A DNA stretch of 64,000 nt from Voacanga thouarsii (taxonomy: Eukaryota > Streptophyta > Magnoliopsida > Gentianales > Apocynaceae). Below are positions 24,075 to 36,279 of the stretch, piece after piece (the stretch's first letter is position 1; each line of letters opens with the position of its first letter). The notes under the pieces are model-generated. The model worked only from the letters and a program-made list of their open reading frames with translations. It was not told where the DNA came from and made no database searches. Position numbers and translations under genes: made by a program. Where the stretch lies: the NCBI GenBank assembly GCA_026120185.1, contig JANUWF010002273.1:665001-729000 (forward strand), given 5' to 3'.

Positions 24075-25380
24075 CTATTTACCAACTATATCTTCAACTT
24101 GAGGAGAGACAGTTTCTTTTCCAGTAATTTGTTCTTCAAGAGTTTCCTCAGTAGTCTTTTCTTCTTTCTTTTCTTTCACATTTCTCAATCTGATTCCTAA
24201 ATTCTGTAATTCAATTGTGATTTCTACCCAAAATCCATCAACTTTTTCTGTTAAGATGCTAATGGCTTCCAAAATGCTTTGAGTCAAACTGCTTTCCTCA
24301 ATCCTTTGCTTACTCTTGTTTGAGGATTCTTCCCCCATTTCAGACTTTCGTTTCATTCCTGTTTGGGCAGTAGGTGCAGTTCTTTTTCCTTCCCCCTTGA
24401 ATTTTAACAGCTCTTCCTTTTCTTCATCCGATACATCTCTGAGTAAGACCCATTCCCTGTTCACTTAAATAAAACACATTTTTTCAAAGGATTCTATGTT
24501 ATACACATCTGTCTTCTGCTGATCAGACCCACACTTATTTAGATCCACATTGAAATGCTTGAAGACTTTGGTCAATAGATTTCCATACAAGAGTACCTTA
24601 TACTTGACTACATCATATACTTATTGTGGTCGACACTTACTAAAGTCTTGTGCCTAAAACTTGGGACAACCATAGTCGACACTATATGGTGCAAAATCCT
24701 TCCAACACCATTTAACTATTTCGAATTTCTATCATTCGAGTTCTGAAAACTATTTCCACCAGTAAATCTCTCCTCAAATCTTCCCAAATAAAAAAAGTCT
24801 GACCCTTCAAGGAATTTGTTCATTTCAAAAAACTGAATCCCTCCATCTCTTACTTAAAAAATTCAGTTTAACAGTCAATGGTCGAATTCCATATTTATAG
24901 ATCCTAATCTGGTGCTATACCATTGCACCATAAAACCTCCCTCAGTCTCCTCTAACCTTCCCTTTTTAGATTTACATAATATTCCCAAACCAAAGTAGTA
25001 TACGGTTTCTCATTAACTGACAACAAGGCTCCCAACCTAAATTTTTAAACATATTCAAAATATCAGAGAAATTTAAAAATTCCTCAACATTAACCCGATA
25101 TCCCGTGACCACAGTCCTCTTCCTGGACAATTAATCATTAAAATTAGACTCGCATTTTTTATCAAAAAAGTGTGGTACCTAGGTTTCAGAGCTTTCTAGT
25201 GCAGTATGCTCTGTTGATGAGTCGAATCATGAGGCTTCTTTAGCGATTTTTTCTTCTTTCTGCTTGGTACCCCGTGGTGCAGCAGCAATAGCTTTTGCCT
25301 TAGCCGTTGTTTTGCTTTTCTTGCCCATCTTGGTCTTTTGTGAGGTTCTTTTTGTCAAATTTTGACACTTTCGTCATGGT
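24075..25380 (-). pseudogene. copia-2 extra ORF downstream of pol, broken
   Basis: The minus strand carries a start MTKVSKFDKKNLTKDQDGQE at about 25375, then many stops, with a recognisable stretch (EKPYTTLVWEYYVNL, about 24965-25015). It ends in a Lys/Glu-rich segment (24464-24075: KRTAPTAQTGMKRKSE, then a predicted coiled-coil-like EKVDGFW...LRNVKEKKEE). The middle resembles the plant transposon protein domain (Transposase_32 type) often carried between pol and the 3' LTR of SIRE-like or other large plant retroelements. Assignment is tentative; function is not established. Confidence 0.5.
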
Positions 25381-25879
25381 AGAAGCGAGAGGAAGATGAA
25401 AGATTTTTGGTTCAATTTGGAGAAGATAAAGATACAATTGCGAGAAAGGCAGAGAGAACAATGATAGTTTCGGGTTTCTAGGAGAGAGAAAGTAATAACC
25501 TTTTTTTTGTGATTTTCTAGGTTCTAGAATGGATAAGTACAATAAAGTACTTTTCCTCAGAGACTTTTCACCAAAGATAGGGTTAATTTTTGAAAATGCA
25601 CGATCATTTGAAAATTTTGAAAAGTGATTTCTAAACTTAGGTTCTCTTTAAAAAGAATGAACTTTTCATGAATTTTGGGGTGCTGCTATTTTAGATTCAG
25701 ACTGAGTCCAAATTAGTCCATCCAAAAAGCGGAATAAGGGATGTTTAGTTAATGGGATTTTAGATTCATGTTTTCCAGATATTGCATCCAAAAGCTCTAC
25801 CCAAAAGTTATATCTTCAGTAGTTCTGCCCAAAAAAAAAAAAAAAAGGATAAACAAGGAAATCTTTGGCAAACTATCAG

Positions 25880-27620
25880 TTATATGATTCTAGTAATTCC
25901 CAAACTTCTTCTTCGATAATTAAATCTTTCTTTGGCCAAAGGTTTTGTAAAAATGTCTGCAAGTTGTTCATCGATTGAGATATATTCAACACATACATTT
26001 TCTTTAAGAACATGATCTCTAATAAAGTGATGCTTAATCTCAATATGCTCAGGTCTAGAATGCTGAATAGGATTTTTAGTTAAATTAATAGCATTAGTTT
26101 TATCACACAAGATGAGCACACATTTAAAATTTAAACCAAAATCAAGTAAGGTATTTTTCATCCATAGAATTTGCGCAACAACTACCAGCTGCTATGTACT
26201 CAGCTTCGGTTGTTAAATGAAAGACATAGGCTTGCTTTTTGCTATACCACAAGACAAGAAAATGTCCAAAAAATTCACAGTGACCATTGGTACTTTTTTT
26301 TTCAACCTTGCAACCTGTATAGTCGGCATCCAGTATATCCTATAAGATTAAAAGAATCAATTTTAGGATACCACAAGCCATAATCATGAGTTCCAATTAG
26401 GTATCTAAGAATTCGTTTTACAACACATAGATAAAATTCCTTTGGACATGATTGAAATCTAGCACAAAGACATACTAAGAACATAACATCAAGCCTACGA
26501 GTAGTAAGATAGAAGAGAGTTCCAATCATATCTCTATATTTTAATTCGTCCACTTTTCTTACCTTTTTCATCTTTAGCAAGTTTCAATGAAATACTCATA
26601 GGTATGCTTATTTCTTTTACTTCATTCATACCAAACCTTTTAAGCAGTTCCTTGACATACTTGGCTTGATTTAAGAAGATTCCATCTTTGATTTACTTGA
26701 TTTGAAGACTGAGTAAGAAGTTAAGTTCTCACATCATACTCATTTTAAATTCTTCCTGCATTATCTTAGCAAATTTCTTGCACAAGAATCATTAGTAGCC
26801 CTAAAAATAATATCATCAACATATATTTGCACAATTAAGATATTATCAAAATTTTCAGACTTGATAAATAATGTGGTATCAACTAAGCCCCTTGAAAAGC
26901 CTTTTGAGAGAAGAAAACCACTTAGCCTTTTATACTATGCTCTTAGAGCTTGTTTTAAACCATAAAGGGTTTTAGAGAGTTTGAAAACATGGTTTAGATA
27001 ATGTTCATGAGTAAAACCAAGAGGTTGTTCTATATAAATTTCTTCTTCAATAAAACCATTTAAGAAAGCACTTTTGACATCCATTTGGTAAAATATTTGA
27101 AAGATGCAAATATAAGCAACATTCTTATTGATTCTAATCTAGCAATGGGGGCAAAGGTTTCATCATAATCAATGCCCTGTTCTTGATTGAATCATTGGGC
27201 AACTAATCTAGCTTTATTTCTGATAACGTTATCATGCTCATCAAGTTTGTTTCTAAATACTCACTTGGTACCAATCACGGGATAGTCAAGAGGTTTAGGG
27301 ACAAGTTTCCTAATTTAATTCCTTTTGAATTGATTCAGCTCTTCTTGCATAGTCATAATCCAAAATTCATCATGTAAAGCAGCAGTAATACAATTTAGTT
27401 TAGTACTAGAGAGTAGGGTAAAATTATCAACAAAGTACCATCTAGTCTTGACTCTACAGTTATAATCACCAATGATCTGCTTTTTTGAATGGAAAGTTTT
27501 GTACTTCCAATCTTTTGGCAGATCCTGATTTGTGAGTTCTTCAATTCTTTGATTGTTTTCTTTAGCTTGTTCTTCTTCTAGTTCCTCTTCTTTAGCATGA
27601 ATATCAAGTGGAGGAGTCAT
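25880..27620 (-). pseudogene. copia-2 reverse transcriptase and RNase H, broken
   Basis: Minus-strand fragments, in order: a linker and RT start (27620-27315), RT with an intact IYVDDIIF active-site motif at about 26800-26830, then RNase H (YRDMIGTLFYLTTRRLDV, about 26490-26550; KHHFIRDHV and LADIFTKPLAKERF, about 25920-26030) ending at 25880. Stops and frameshifts separate the pieces. Unlike copia-1 the YVDD box itself survives. Confidence 0.85.
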
Positions 27621-27796
27621 ATGCTATTCACTGCCTTTTTCTTTTGAGACATATATATTATCATCATCATTTCTAAAATAATATATATTTGATTAATCAA
27701 ACACAATATGTACGGATTCTTTCACACATAGAGTTATTTTATTGTATACTCTATATGCCTTTTTATTGAAAAAATATCCAAGAAATATGGCATCAT

Positions 27797-28672
27797 CTAT
27801 TTGCTATCAAATTTTCCAAGATTGTGACAAGTATTGAGCAAAAAATATTTGCATCCAAAAACTTTAAAATAGAAAATAGATGGAATTTTGTCAAATATGA
27901 GTTCAAAGGGAGTTTTTCTCAAAAATGGTCTTAGCATGACACAGTTAATAATGTAGCAAGTTGTATTTATTGCTTCAGCCCAAAAATATTTTGGAAAAGA
28001 GTTTTCACAAAGTATTGATCTTGCCATTTCTTGCAAGGTTCTATTTTTTCTCTCAACCACACCATTTTGTTGAAGGTTTTTTGCTGTTGAGAAATTATGT
28101 GAGACACCACTTTCCTCACAGAATTTTGTAAAGTCATGGTTGCAAAATTCTCAACCATTGTCACTTTGAATAGAAATTAGTTTGCAACCAAGAAAGTTTT
28201 GAACACTCAATTTTGAGAATTCAAAAAATGCTTTATCCTTTTGAGCAAGAAATAGGGTCCAAGTGAATCTTGAGAAGTCATCCATAATTACATAAATATA
28301 CCTTTTACCACCAAGGGTAGTGGTCCTTATTGTTCCAAATAAATCCATATGTATGAGCTCAAGAGGTTTTAATGTTGAAATTATTTTCTTAGGCTTAAAA
28401 GAGGTTTTGGTTTGTTTTCCAAATAGGCAGGCATCACATACCTGATTTCTATCAAATTTTATTTTGGACAGTCCTCTAACTAGTTTTTTTGAAGATAACT
28501 TATTTAGCAAATCAATAGATACATGTCCTAGCCTTTTATGCCAAAGATAGCTATCATCATTATTTATAGAGAGACATCTAATATCATGTGCTACAAGATC
28601 ATCAAGATAAAGCACATAAACATTTCTAACACGATTAGTAACAAAGATAGTTTTATTGTTAGAATTATCCAT
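27797..28672 (-). pseudogene. copia-2 integrase, one frameshift
   Basis: The pre-integrase zinc-binding motif is visible (WHKRLGHVSI...CDACLFGK), then the core with LIHMDLFG (first Asp), ISIQSDNG (second Asp, near 28151) and VVERKNRTLQEMA (Glu, about 28020-28060). A stop/frameshift near 28150 divides the protein into two frames. Otherwise this is the best preserved gene of the element. Confidence 0.87.
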
Positions 28673-28723
28673 GATGATGCAACAATCTTTTTGAAAAATA
28701 ACTTTGCATCCATTATCACATAG

Positions 28724-29564
28724 TCAACTGATACTAAGAAGGTTGTACTTTAATTCATCAATTAAGAGCACATGCTTGATGATGGTTGAAGATCCTTTAC
28801 CAATATTACTTATAGTGAGTATTTTTCCTTTCTTTTTGTCTTCGAAAGTAACAAATCCATCGTTTGTAACTTGAATATTTTCCAGCAGTTTGACATTTCC
28901 TATCATGTGTTGTGAGCATCCATTATCCAAATACTATTTTGTGGAGCTCCCCTTGTCCAACAAATGTTCCTATACAAAAGATGGAAGAGTGACTTTTGGT
29001 ACCCATATTTTCTTGGATCCATAGGGGTTAGTGATGGTTCCTTTCACTTTTCAAACAGTTTTCATGCCAGATTGCACCTTTTTCCTAATATGACACTTAG
29101 ATGCTTTGTGTCTAAAATTTTCACAATATGTACAACAACTATGTGTTATATGTGATGAAATAGCTCTTACAAAACAAAATTTGTAATTTTTAGTTCTTAT
29201 ATCATTTCTATATCCTAGACCATTTCGATTTTCAGCAGTGTGTTGTGCTTCAAGCAATTTTTCCAAATTATTTTTGCTATTTGTAAACTTTTCAATACAT
29301 GTGATAAGATCATCGACTCTACTTATCATATCATCAAAATTAGTGACCATAGTTTCAAGAGAACAAATTTTATTACATAAGCATTTATTTTCTAAGGACA
29401 TATTATGCAATAAGGTGATGATAATGTTTTGTTCAATGTCTGAGCACATATATGACTCAAGTGAGACTTTATTTTCATTTAACAACTTTGTATTCTCATT
29501 TAACAATGAATCAATATTCATCTTCATTTCTTTGTTTCTTCTAGACAATTTCTTTAATTCATCA
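28724..29564 (-). pseudogene. copia-2 protease and gag C-terminal coiled-coil, broken
   Basis: 29564-29051 encodes a Leu/Asn/Lys-rich stretch beginning DELKKLSRRNKEM, as in the coiled-coil tail of SIRE-type gags, then a Cys/His motif (CTYCENFRHKASKC). Protease follows at 28930-28724 with DNGCSQHMIGN; the usual DSG of the active site reads DNG. The gag frame is interrupted at 29564 by the copia solo LTR and resumes at 33007. Confidence 0.8.
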
Positions 29565-30602
29565 TGTTAGAATATATGCCCTCTAAACTAGTTTATCTGA
29601 TATAATTATCGATTTTTTTAATAAAAGAATTCATTCTCAAAATTTATTTGTGAATTTACATTTTTTTGTGCACGATTTTCAGTTGGAAAGGACCCATTGT
29701 GTTTAAGTAAGTGATCTATGTGAATGGTGGTATTTCACAGTAAGGTATGGATCACAAGTTACTTAACACATAAATAATTGTTCTTAACCGATTGATGAGA
29801 ATGGGAATCTCATCAGGTATAGGTTATTGTGTTATGAATTCCAAATGGGGAATGGCTTACCTTTAACCAGTGAATAGTCCACTCACTTCATAGCATGAAC
29901 GTATTTTGAATACGTAGAACATGACCTATAATAGTGGTTTCTAAAAGTACTATTTAAAATAAACCCAAACTATTACTGCTACAATGTAGACTAATACTCT
30001 ACCACTTGAATATAACTTGGTAGTCTGACGAAACTAGAAGCATATACTTTGATATACTGCAGTTGAGATTCTTTCGTAGAACCAATATATACTTGTATGT
30101 TGGATATATGTGACTAGTTAGTTAAGACAGACGTATACAAGATAACTTCTACGCTATATCGCCCCTTGTGACTGTTCAAATAATATAATTATTCAGGGTC
30201 TTGGGGAACATGACTTGGATATTTACTTTAGGTTGGCTCCCTTGGAAAATGAAAATATTACAAGAGTCATGGATTATTGGACTAGAGGTCTAAGGATGGT
30301 AGATGTCTATTAGAGAGGTGTTAGTACACTCTTCCTATCTAATTGCATGGCGATGTGTAGAGGGGTATTTTAATCATTTCACCTGTAGGTCAAAGACTTT
30401 GTTAATGTAGCATTGTCCTTAAGGTCAATATTTCCTTATAGTGATATTAGAAAATATTTAAAATGTAAAATATAGCTATTTATATAGTAGGGGTATTTTG
30501 GTCATTTTAGTAGCCAAGGCGATGTGTCTTTTAGTCCCCGGAATGGCCCTTAAGTCATGAAAGATTTAGATTAAAGAATTGGTCTTAATATTTATGGGTT
30601 TT

Positions 30603-32133
30603 TGATGCGTATGGATTTGGGTATAAAAAAATCATATAAAAATAAGTATATTCCCAACCAAGTTTACATTAAAACGTTAAACCCAAACTACACATATGAG
30701 CAAGCGTACTCATTATTAACATAGCATAGGGTTCAAATGAGTGTCGATCCTCAAGGAACAAGTATACATTAATTACCTTTCTTTCATTGTTTAACCGACT
30801 CAATAAAGTGAAAAAGAAATAAAAGAAAATAAAATAAATATATATACATGTCATGGATGGAGAAGTATGTAACTCAAGCCATTGTTTAGACAAACATGAT
30901 CTTAAAGTGCCCAACCATTATCATAACTAATCATTTCCTTGGTATCATGAAGGATTAAGATAGACTCACTTCTTTTTCAATCCATAAAATCACTATCTCC
31001 TAGATAAATTAGCATCACATATACCATCTCAACTAATTCACCCAAAAGATGCATTAAACACAATCCTTGATTAAATTTTCATATTATGGCAAACTTAAAA
31101 TATGAAATTAACCAATGAATCCATATACTGGCAGACATCAATTAACCTTCAATTACCTAATTCTTCGCAATTAACCTTTTTTTCAAGCAAGTTAAGAGAC
31201 AACAAATATGAAACTAATGAATTGAAACCACCATTAACCTCTTTTTCAAGCAAGTCAATGGAAAGAAACAACCAATCAATCTTGTAATAGACACCAGAAA
31301 TCAAATACCAAGAATAACAATCAACTAATCAAAAGATCAAATAACTCTAAAAACCGTAAATATCTAAAACAATGTTGAATTATAATAAAAAAATTAATAC
31401 ATCATTATCAAGAAAAATAAAACAAAGTAAAAGAAAGCACTCATAGATAAGCCTCCTTCTTCTTCCTTTGAAGACCTTCTTGCACAACCCTCCTTGAATT
31501 AAAGAATTTCTCCTTTGATTTGAGTGATTTTCTGTGATGATCAACGAATTCTCTCCTTTTTCCTTATATTTTCCATCTATTTATAGGTTTGGGAAGTGCC
31601 TAAACTCGTTGGTGTAATGTTCTTGACCGAGTAGAAGTTGGAAGATACTAAAATTCTACAGATTACCAAAAATCGCGTAGAAAAATCAAAGCACCGTCTT
31701 AACTTCAGGGCACAGCCGGCGCCACCTTGGCTCTCGAAGCTGGTGCCGGTTGTATTCTATTTCTCCAATTGTTCGTCGATTTTTTCTTGATTTTAGCACC
31801 ACACAGTCTAGAGTACAGCCGGCGCCACCTTGGCTACTGGAGCCAGCGCCGGTTCCATTTTGTTCCGCTCTGTTTCACCAATTTTTCGTCACCTCAAAGT
31901 TTGTGCAACCAGTGCATGGCCGGCACCGGTTCCTCTGTCCTGGCTGGCGCTACCTCTATTTTGTTTTGCGACATTTTTAATTCGTTTTACCCCAAAAATC
32001 TGAAATAATGAACAAAATACATTTCCAATGGTTAAATCTCAAATATAAAGGAATATGACTAGTTATTGAATAAAATGTATTACAAAAAAACCTCAAATAA
32101 CTAGGAAAAGTATGACTAATTTAGCCCTTATCA
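30603..32133 (-). mobile_element. Tat/Athila-type solo LTR with 5-bp target duplication
   Basis: 1531 bp. On the minus strand it starts TGATAAGGGCTAAATTAG and ends ...ATACGCATCA. It is flanked by a perfect GTTTT (30598-30602 and 32134-32138). It is the same family and length as the LTR at 51470-52999. It carries three GC-rich hairpin-like modules (31713-31953) in otherwise AT-rich sequence. This is the innermost and so youngest layer of this nest. Confidence 0.93.
31713..31953 (-). repeat. Three GGCGCC inverted-repeat modules in the solo LTR
   Basis: Each module (31713-31752, 31815-31855, 31917-31953) pairs two copies of a CCGGCGCC-like word in inverted orientation about 15-20 bases apart, with TTGGCT or similar between. 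In the second, CCGGCGC...TGGCT and AGCCA...GCGCCGG could fold as one hairpin. Same-type modules occur at 51650-51891 and 58088-58222. Function unknown. Confidence 0.7.
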
Positions 32134-33006
32134 GTTTTATTTTATTAATCTAATTTATTATTGGACTAGAATAAAATAAAAGGTCCGAAAGAGAGTATTT
32201 ATTTTATCTAATTTAATTGGTTAATTGATTATTTAGGGTCCAAGGCCCAGATTGAATAAATAGAAAATTAATCTGGATATAAACTAAATAAAAGGTATAA
32301 AATTTTATATTGGTCTATTTGGATTTAATTATTTATTGGATTGTTTAATATAGCCTAAAAAATAAATAATTAAAATTTATTATTTATGAGTATCCAAGCC
32401 TAAGAATAAATAATTTTATCTGGTCCAATGAATAAGATCAAGTGTAAAATAAAATTAAAAAATATATATTAAATTAATTAATTATTAATTTAATTAATTA
32501 AATAAATAAAACAACAACACAGGATAGAACCCGTGTTGTTTCGCGTGTAGGATAACAGAAAGTTTGGATGCTTTCTATTTGCACACGAATGGCTTCTCTC
32601 TCGGGGATGGATTCGAATGAATGAAAAAAGAAATTGAAGTAGTGCTATAGTTTTGCACTTCTGTGAGCTTTGATTGATAGAAGAAAAGTAAAGAAAAACA
32701 GGCTCTTCGAAGTTCAATTTCATTCACAGAAAAACAAACTCATTTCGACCAAACCTTCAAGGCTTATCAAAACCCAATCTTTAAGCCTTCACGGGTTGTG
32801 CTACGGGCACCATTTCGAAAGATCAAAGGCTTCGCGTGGATGAGACGCAGTAGACGTTTGCAAGAATATGATCCACTAGCCTCAAATATCCTTATACAGA
32901 CATCTACACCAATGCGAAGAGGGTCATTCAATCACAGAGGTAAATTTTTCGTTTTCCTAACATGTTTTCGTTTTGATGATTTATGCCATTTTAAGCCTTC
33001 ACATCA

Positions 33007-34199
33007 AACATATAAAAAAGCAATTCACTAGGATCATCATGCTTTTCATAATTAAAGACATGCAAATCAGTTGTTATGTCTAGAGATGTAGGATTTACCG
33101 TATCCTCCATAACCATAAAGCATATGTTGGCCTTTTTTTATTTCTGAATCGTAACTTCCTTCAGTTTTAGATTCTGCTTGATCCTAAATTCTAATTAATC
33201 ATTTTCCTTTCTTCAACTTTATCTCCTTCTTTTTCTTTCTAAACTGCTTGGCTTTCTTCTCTTTAGTCACTGGATAATCAGTAATGAAATATTCTGTGCT
33301 TTTGTATTCAAAGTATTGAGGATTGAAAGAGAAAGTATAGCATTTCTTTTTCACAATTTTTTTTTCCTTTTTGAGATGTCCCTTTTTGAACATTTTTCTA
33401 AATTTCTGGCTACCATGACCAATTTTTTCATGTCTAAATCAGTGCTATCATCACACTCAGTCTAATCACTATTAGTCTCTTCACCAACTACTATTAAAGT
33501 AGTTCCCTATTTGCCTTTCTCATCATCATCATATTCTTGAAAACTCTTAAGTTTCATTTCATCGATCAAGAGAGAGCTAATTAGCTCTTCCGTTGGTAAT
33601 TTGTTCAGATATTTAGATCCCTTTATAGCCAAGGTTTTTGGCTACCAACTTTTTCGCAGAGCATCAAGCAATTTTCTATTTTGCTTTCCAAGAGAGTAGA
33701 TTTTTACATAGGCCTTTAGACCATTCATGATATTTGTGAAATGAGTGAACATATTAGTGATGTTCTCACTTGGTTTCATATTGAACAGTTCATAGTCTCG
33801 GACCAACATTCCCAACTTTGATTCTTTTACTTGATTTGTCCCCTCATGGGTGACTTCAAGTAGTCTCCACATTTCGTGAGCTGAATCATAGCCATTAACA
33901 CAGTTGTATTCATTTACATCAAGAGTACAACAAAATATATTCATTACTTGAAAGTTTAGGTCATTTTCACAATGTCCTCATTATCATATTCATCACTTTG
34001 TTTTGACACTTTTTTGCCATCAACAAATTTTAATGGAACAAATGGTCCATTTTCAATCAGATTCCACAACTCAAAAATTGATTTAGTAGACATATATCTT
34101 CATTTTGTTTTTCCAGAATGTATAGTTGCTTTCATTAAACAAATGAGGTCAATTTGTTGAAGATCCTTCAACATAAGGAAGAGCATATGTGTTTGCCAT
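33007..34199 (-). pseudogene. copia-2 gag (UBN2 type), broken
   Basis: Start ATG at 34199-34197 (MANTYALPYVEGSS), then an N-terminal gag motif (HLFNESNYTFWKNKMKI). The UBN2 domain follows at 33944-33642 (LDVNEYNCVNGYDSAHEMWR, VKESKLGMLVRDYELF). The zinc-knuckle region near 33290-33340 has lost its Cys pattern. The frame reaches NYEKHDDPSELLFYMFD at 33007, where the solo LTR is inserted. Stops at several sites show decay. Confidence 0.85.
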
Positions 34200-34247
34200 A
34201 AAGATCTTTTCTACACGGTTATTAAACCGAAAATAGAGTATACCAAA

Positions 34248-34259
34248 GCTTTGATACCA
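34248..34259 (-). other. tRNA-iMet-type primer binding site of copia-2
   Basis: TGGTATCAAAGC on the minus strand, one mismatch to the usual TGGTATCAGAGC, two bases inside the 5' LTR end at 34262. Confidence 0.88.
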
Positions 34260-34261
34260 AT

Positions 34262-35579
34262 TGAAAAACCTTAGAGGGAGGGTGAATAAGGTTTTTGGCA
34301 AATAAATGCATATTAAAATTTGGTCCCTTCAAAAATATTCAAACAAAGCAGCGGATATGCTTTACAACTTCACGATTTCAAGAGTTCGGATATGAATCTA
34401 TTAAATCAATATAAAATGATAGGAAAATATCATGAAATAAAGACTGGTAGTTGAGATATCAAGGACAAGTTTATATCAGAATGCAAGAGTCATAAATGAG
34501 TTATTGATTTTAGAAGAAAATATGCAGCATTTAAGATATTAAAATAGTGATAAATGCAATTAAGAATTTTGGCAAAAAAGCCCAAGAAAATAATTAAGAA
34601 TTTATAGTGGTTCGATCCTCAAATAATCTACATCCACCACCTTAAGTCTTCACTTAAGGATTTCAACATCACTCACTAGAACTTTTTCCCAAATCAATAG
34701 TGGTAGGCGACACCAATCTTACATAAGAGGATTACCAGCCTTAGTTTTACACCCAACCTCTTTAATCACAATAATCAAGGCTTACCCCAACTAGATTTTA
34801 CCTTCTCAATCTTGATACAAGTTAGAATGAATGAAAGTTTACATAAATGGCTCACAAGTTTGAGCAGATTGCAAGCAGATAAGTACCAACACCTTTTACC
34901 TTTTGAATATTTTAATTTCACTTTTGAAGTACAAATGAAAAGGGAAATTTTTGTATTCTAAAGTGTAAAAGTGTTTCTGAGAAAGATAGTACAAAAACCT
35001 GCTTCAAAATCGAGTTTTGAAAGCTTTTATAGGAGCAAAAAGCGACACGGCAATGGCTAGTTTTTCTCTATCAGATTTTTCAGAGTTTTGGACTCAAGGA
35101 TCGAAAGAGGGTGCATCCAAAAGGTGAGTCTAAAATGACACTTTTTTAGGCAAAAATATTTTTACACTGTTTCAGAGTTTTGGACGACGCTTTTGGACGA
35201 AAAGTCTATCCAAACTACTCAATCCAAACGTCTGAAAGCTTACTCTTTGAAATCATTTTATTTTCGTGCTTTAAGTTAGAAATAAAATGAATTATAAGGT
35301 AAAGAAGACATAGGAATTTACACATTTTACCTTAACAACAATTCCTAATCTAATATTCTTTCACAAGGATTTCATGATCTTGCAAGTTCTTAGGTTGAAG
35401 TTGTACTTGATTAATCACTTCTTTGGATTTTATTTGCTTGAGAGATGCTTAGCAGTGTTATTTGCATGTCTTGAAAGAATTGAGGTTGAATATATCCTAT
35501 CACATATAGATCACATAAGTTAATCCTTATCAATATTTGTCATAAGTCAAAATATAAGAGAATGCCTTTAGGGTTGACA
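34262..35579 (-). repeat. 5' LTR of copia-2
   Basis: 1318 bp, starting on the minus strand TGTCAACCCTAAAGGC at 35579 and ending CCTCTAAGGTTTTTCA at 34262. It pairs with 21217-22505. Confidence 0.92.
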
Positions 35580-35647
35580 AATTAAATTGGTGAGTTTTTA
35601 AATTGTGCATATACAGGAAATATTGAGAAGCTTGTACTAACACTTAC

Positions 35648-36270
35648 ATGGTCTCTAAACCAATCAGCAAACTGTAAGTCAATTATTCTTTCGACGTCTA
35701 CATTACTTATACTATCCACCATAGCATGCAAGTGGTTCCTGAATTTTCTGTGTGCAAATATGTATAAATATTAATACGTCAGCAAACTTTAAGTATAACA
35801 TAAGGCTATTATTGAATTATACCTACTCAATATAAAGTTCCACATCTTGACAATTACGTAGTATGTAGTTTGTGGCAACTCTTAATTCTTGATCTGACAA
35901 ATATCGACTTTTTATCTTGCCATATTTTCTTCCAACAAGTCTACATATCAATAACACATCCTCGGGTGAGTTGTTTGAAGCACCATCATCATTACGAGCT
36001 GGAACTCTACTCCTTGTCTGGATATGAGACACAAAGTAGTATGAGAAGAACGTGGACGCCTCTTCAACAAGATAAGCATTGCAAATTGAGCCTTCAACTC
36101 AAGCTTTATTTCTCACTTTCATCTTCAGATTATGTAAATACCTAACAGAGGAATGAATATTCCGTCATTATGGTATATATCATAATGTGCTACTATCTAC
36201 AAATAATAAGCGTAAAAAACAAACCTCTCAAAAGGATACATAGATGGTTGGAGAGACTTTGAAAACCCTA
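35648..36270 (-). pseudogene. CACTA TNP2-like gene, exons upstream of the copia-2 insertion
   Basis: Three minus-strand exons have GT/AG borders. Exon 1 (about 36270-36225) ends QPSMYPFE. Exon 2 (36141-35823) reads YLHNLKMKVRNKA, a stop, VEGSICNAYLVEEAS, then LRVATNYILRNCQDVELYIE and another stop before a GTATAA donor. Exon 3 (35747-35648) reads VERIIDLQFADWFRDH before GTAAGT. The MYPFER-YL-LK, KNKA-VE-SI-AYLVEE and FADWFRDHV order is classic for the TNP2/DUF4218 region of plant CACTA transposons. The catalytic N-terminal part is absent. Confidence 0.85.
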
Positions 36271-36279
36271 AAAAATCAT

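Larger units (their letters stand above)
29565..33001 (+). mobile_element. Ty1/copia solo LTR (copia-1 family) with TSD, itself interrupted
   Basis: It starts TGTTAGAATATATGCCC at 29565 and ends AAGCCTTCA at 33001, flanked by a perfect CATCA (29560-29564 and 33002-33006). Subtracting the nested solo LTR and one duplication leaves about 1.90 kb, the length of the copia-1 LTR, which it resembles throughout. Removing it rejoins copia-2 gag in frame (LLFYMFDELKKL). It is therefore younger than copia-2 and older than the nested LTR at 30603. Confidence 0.93.
21217..35579 (-). mobile_element. Large SIRE-like Ty1/copia element (copia-2) with nested insertions
   Basis: LTRs at 21217-22505 and 34262-35579 flank a minus-strand gag-protease-integrase-RT-RNase H order, plus an extra region between pol and the 3' LTR. 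A perfect target duplication AATTA lies at 21212-21216 and 35580-35584. The insertion is in an intron of the CACTA TNP2-like gene, between a GTAAGT donor (35647-35642) and the acceptor at 21201. The UBN2 gag style, long coiled-coil gag tail and the extra downstream region resemble the SIRE/Maximus lineage; that is inference. A copia solo LTR (29565-33001) splits its gag. All genes carry stops. Confidence 0.92.

Noticed and set aside
32934..32962. Alternative end of the 29565 solo LTR at CCTAACA (32962)
   Set aside because: Gives no target duplication and does not restore the gag frame; the end at 33001 does both.
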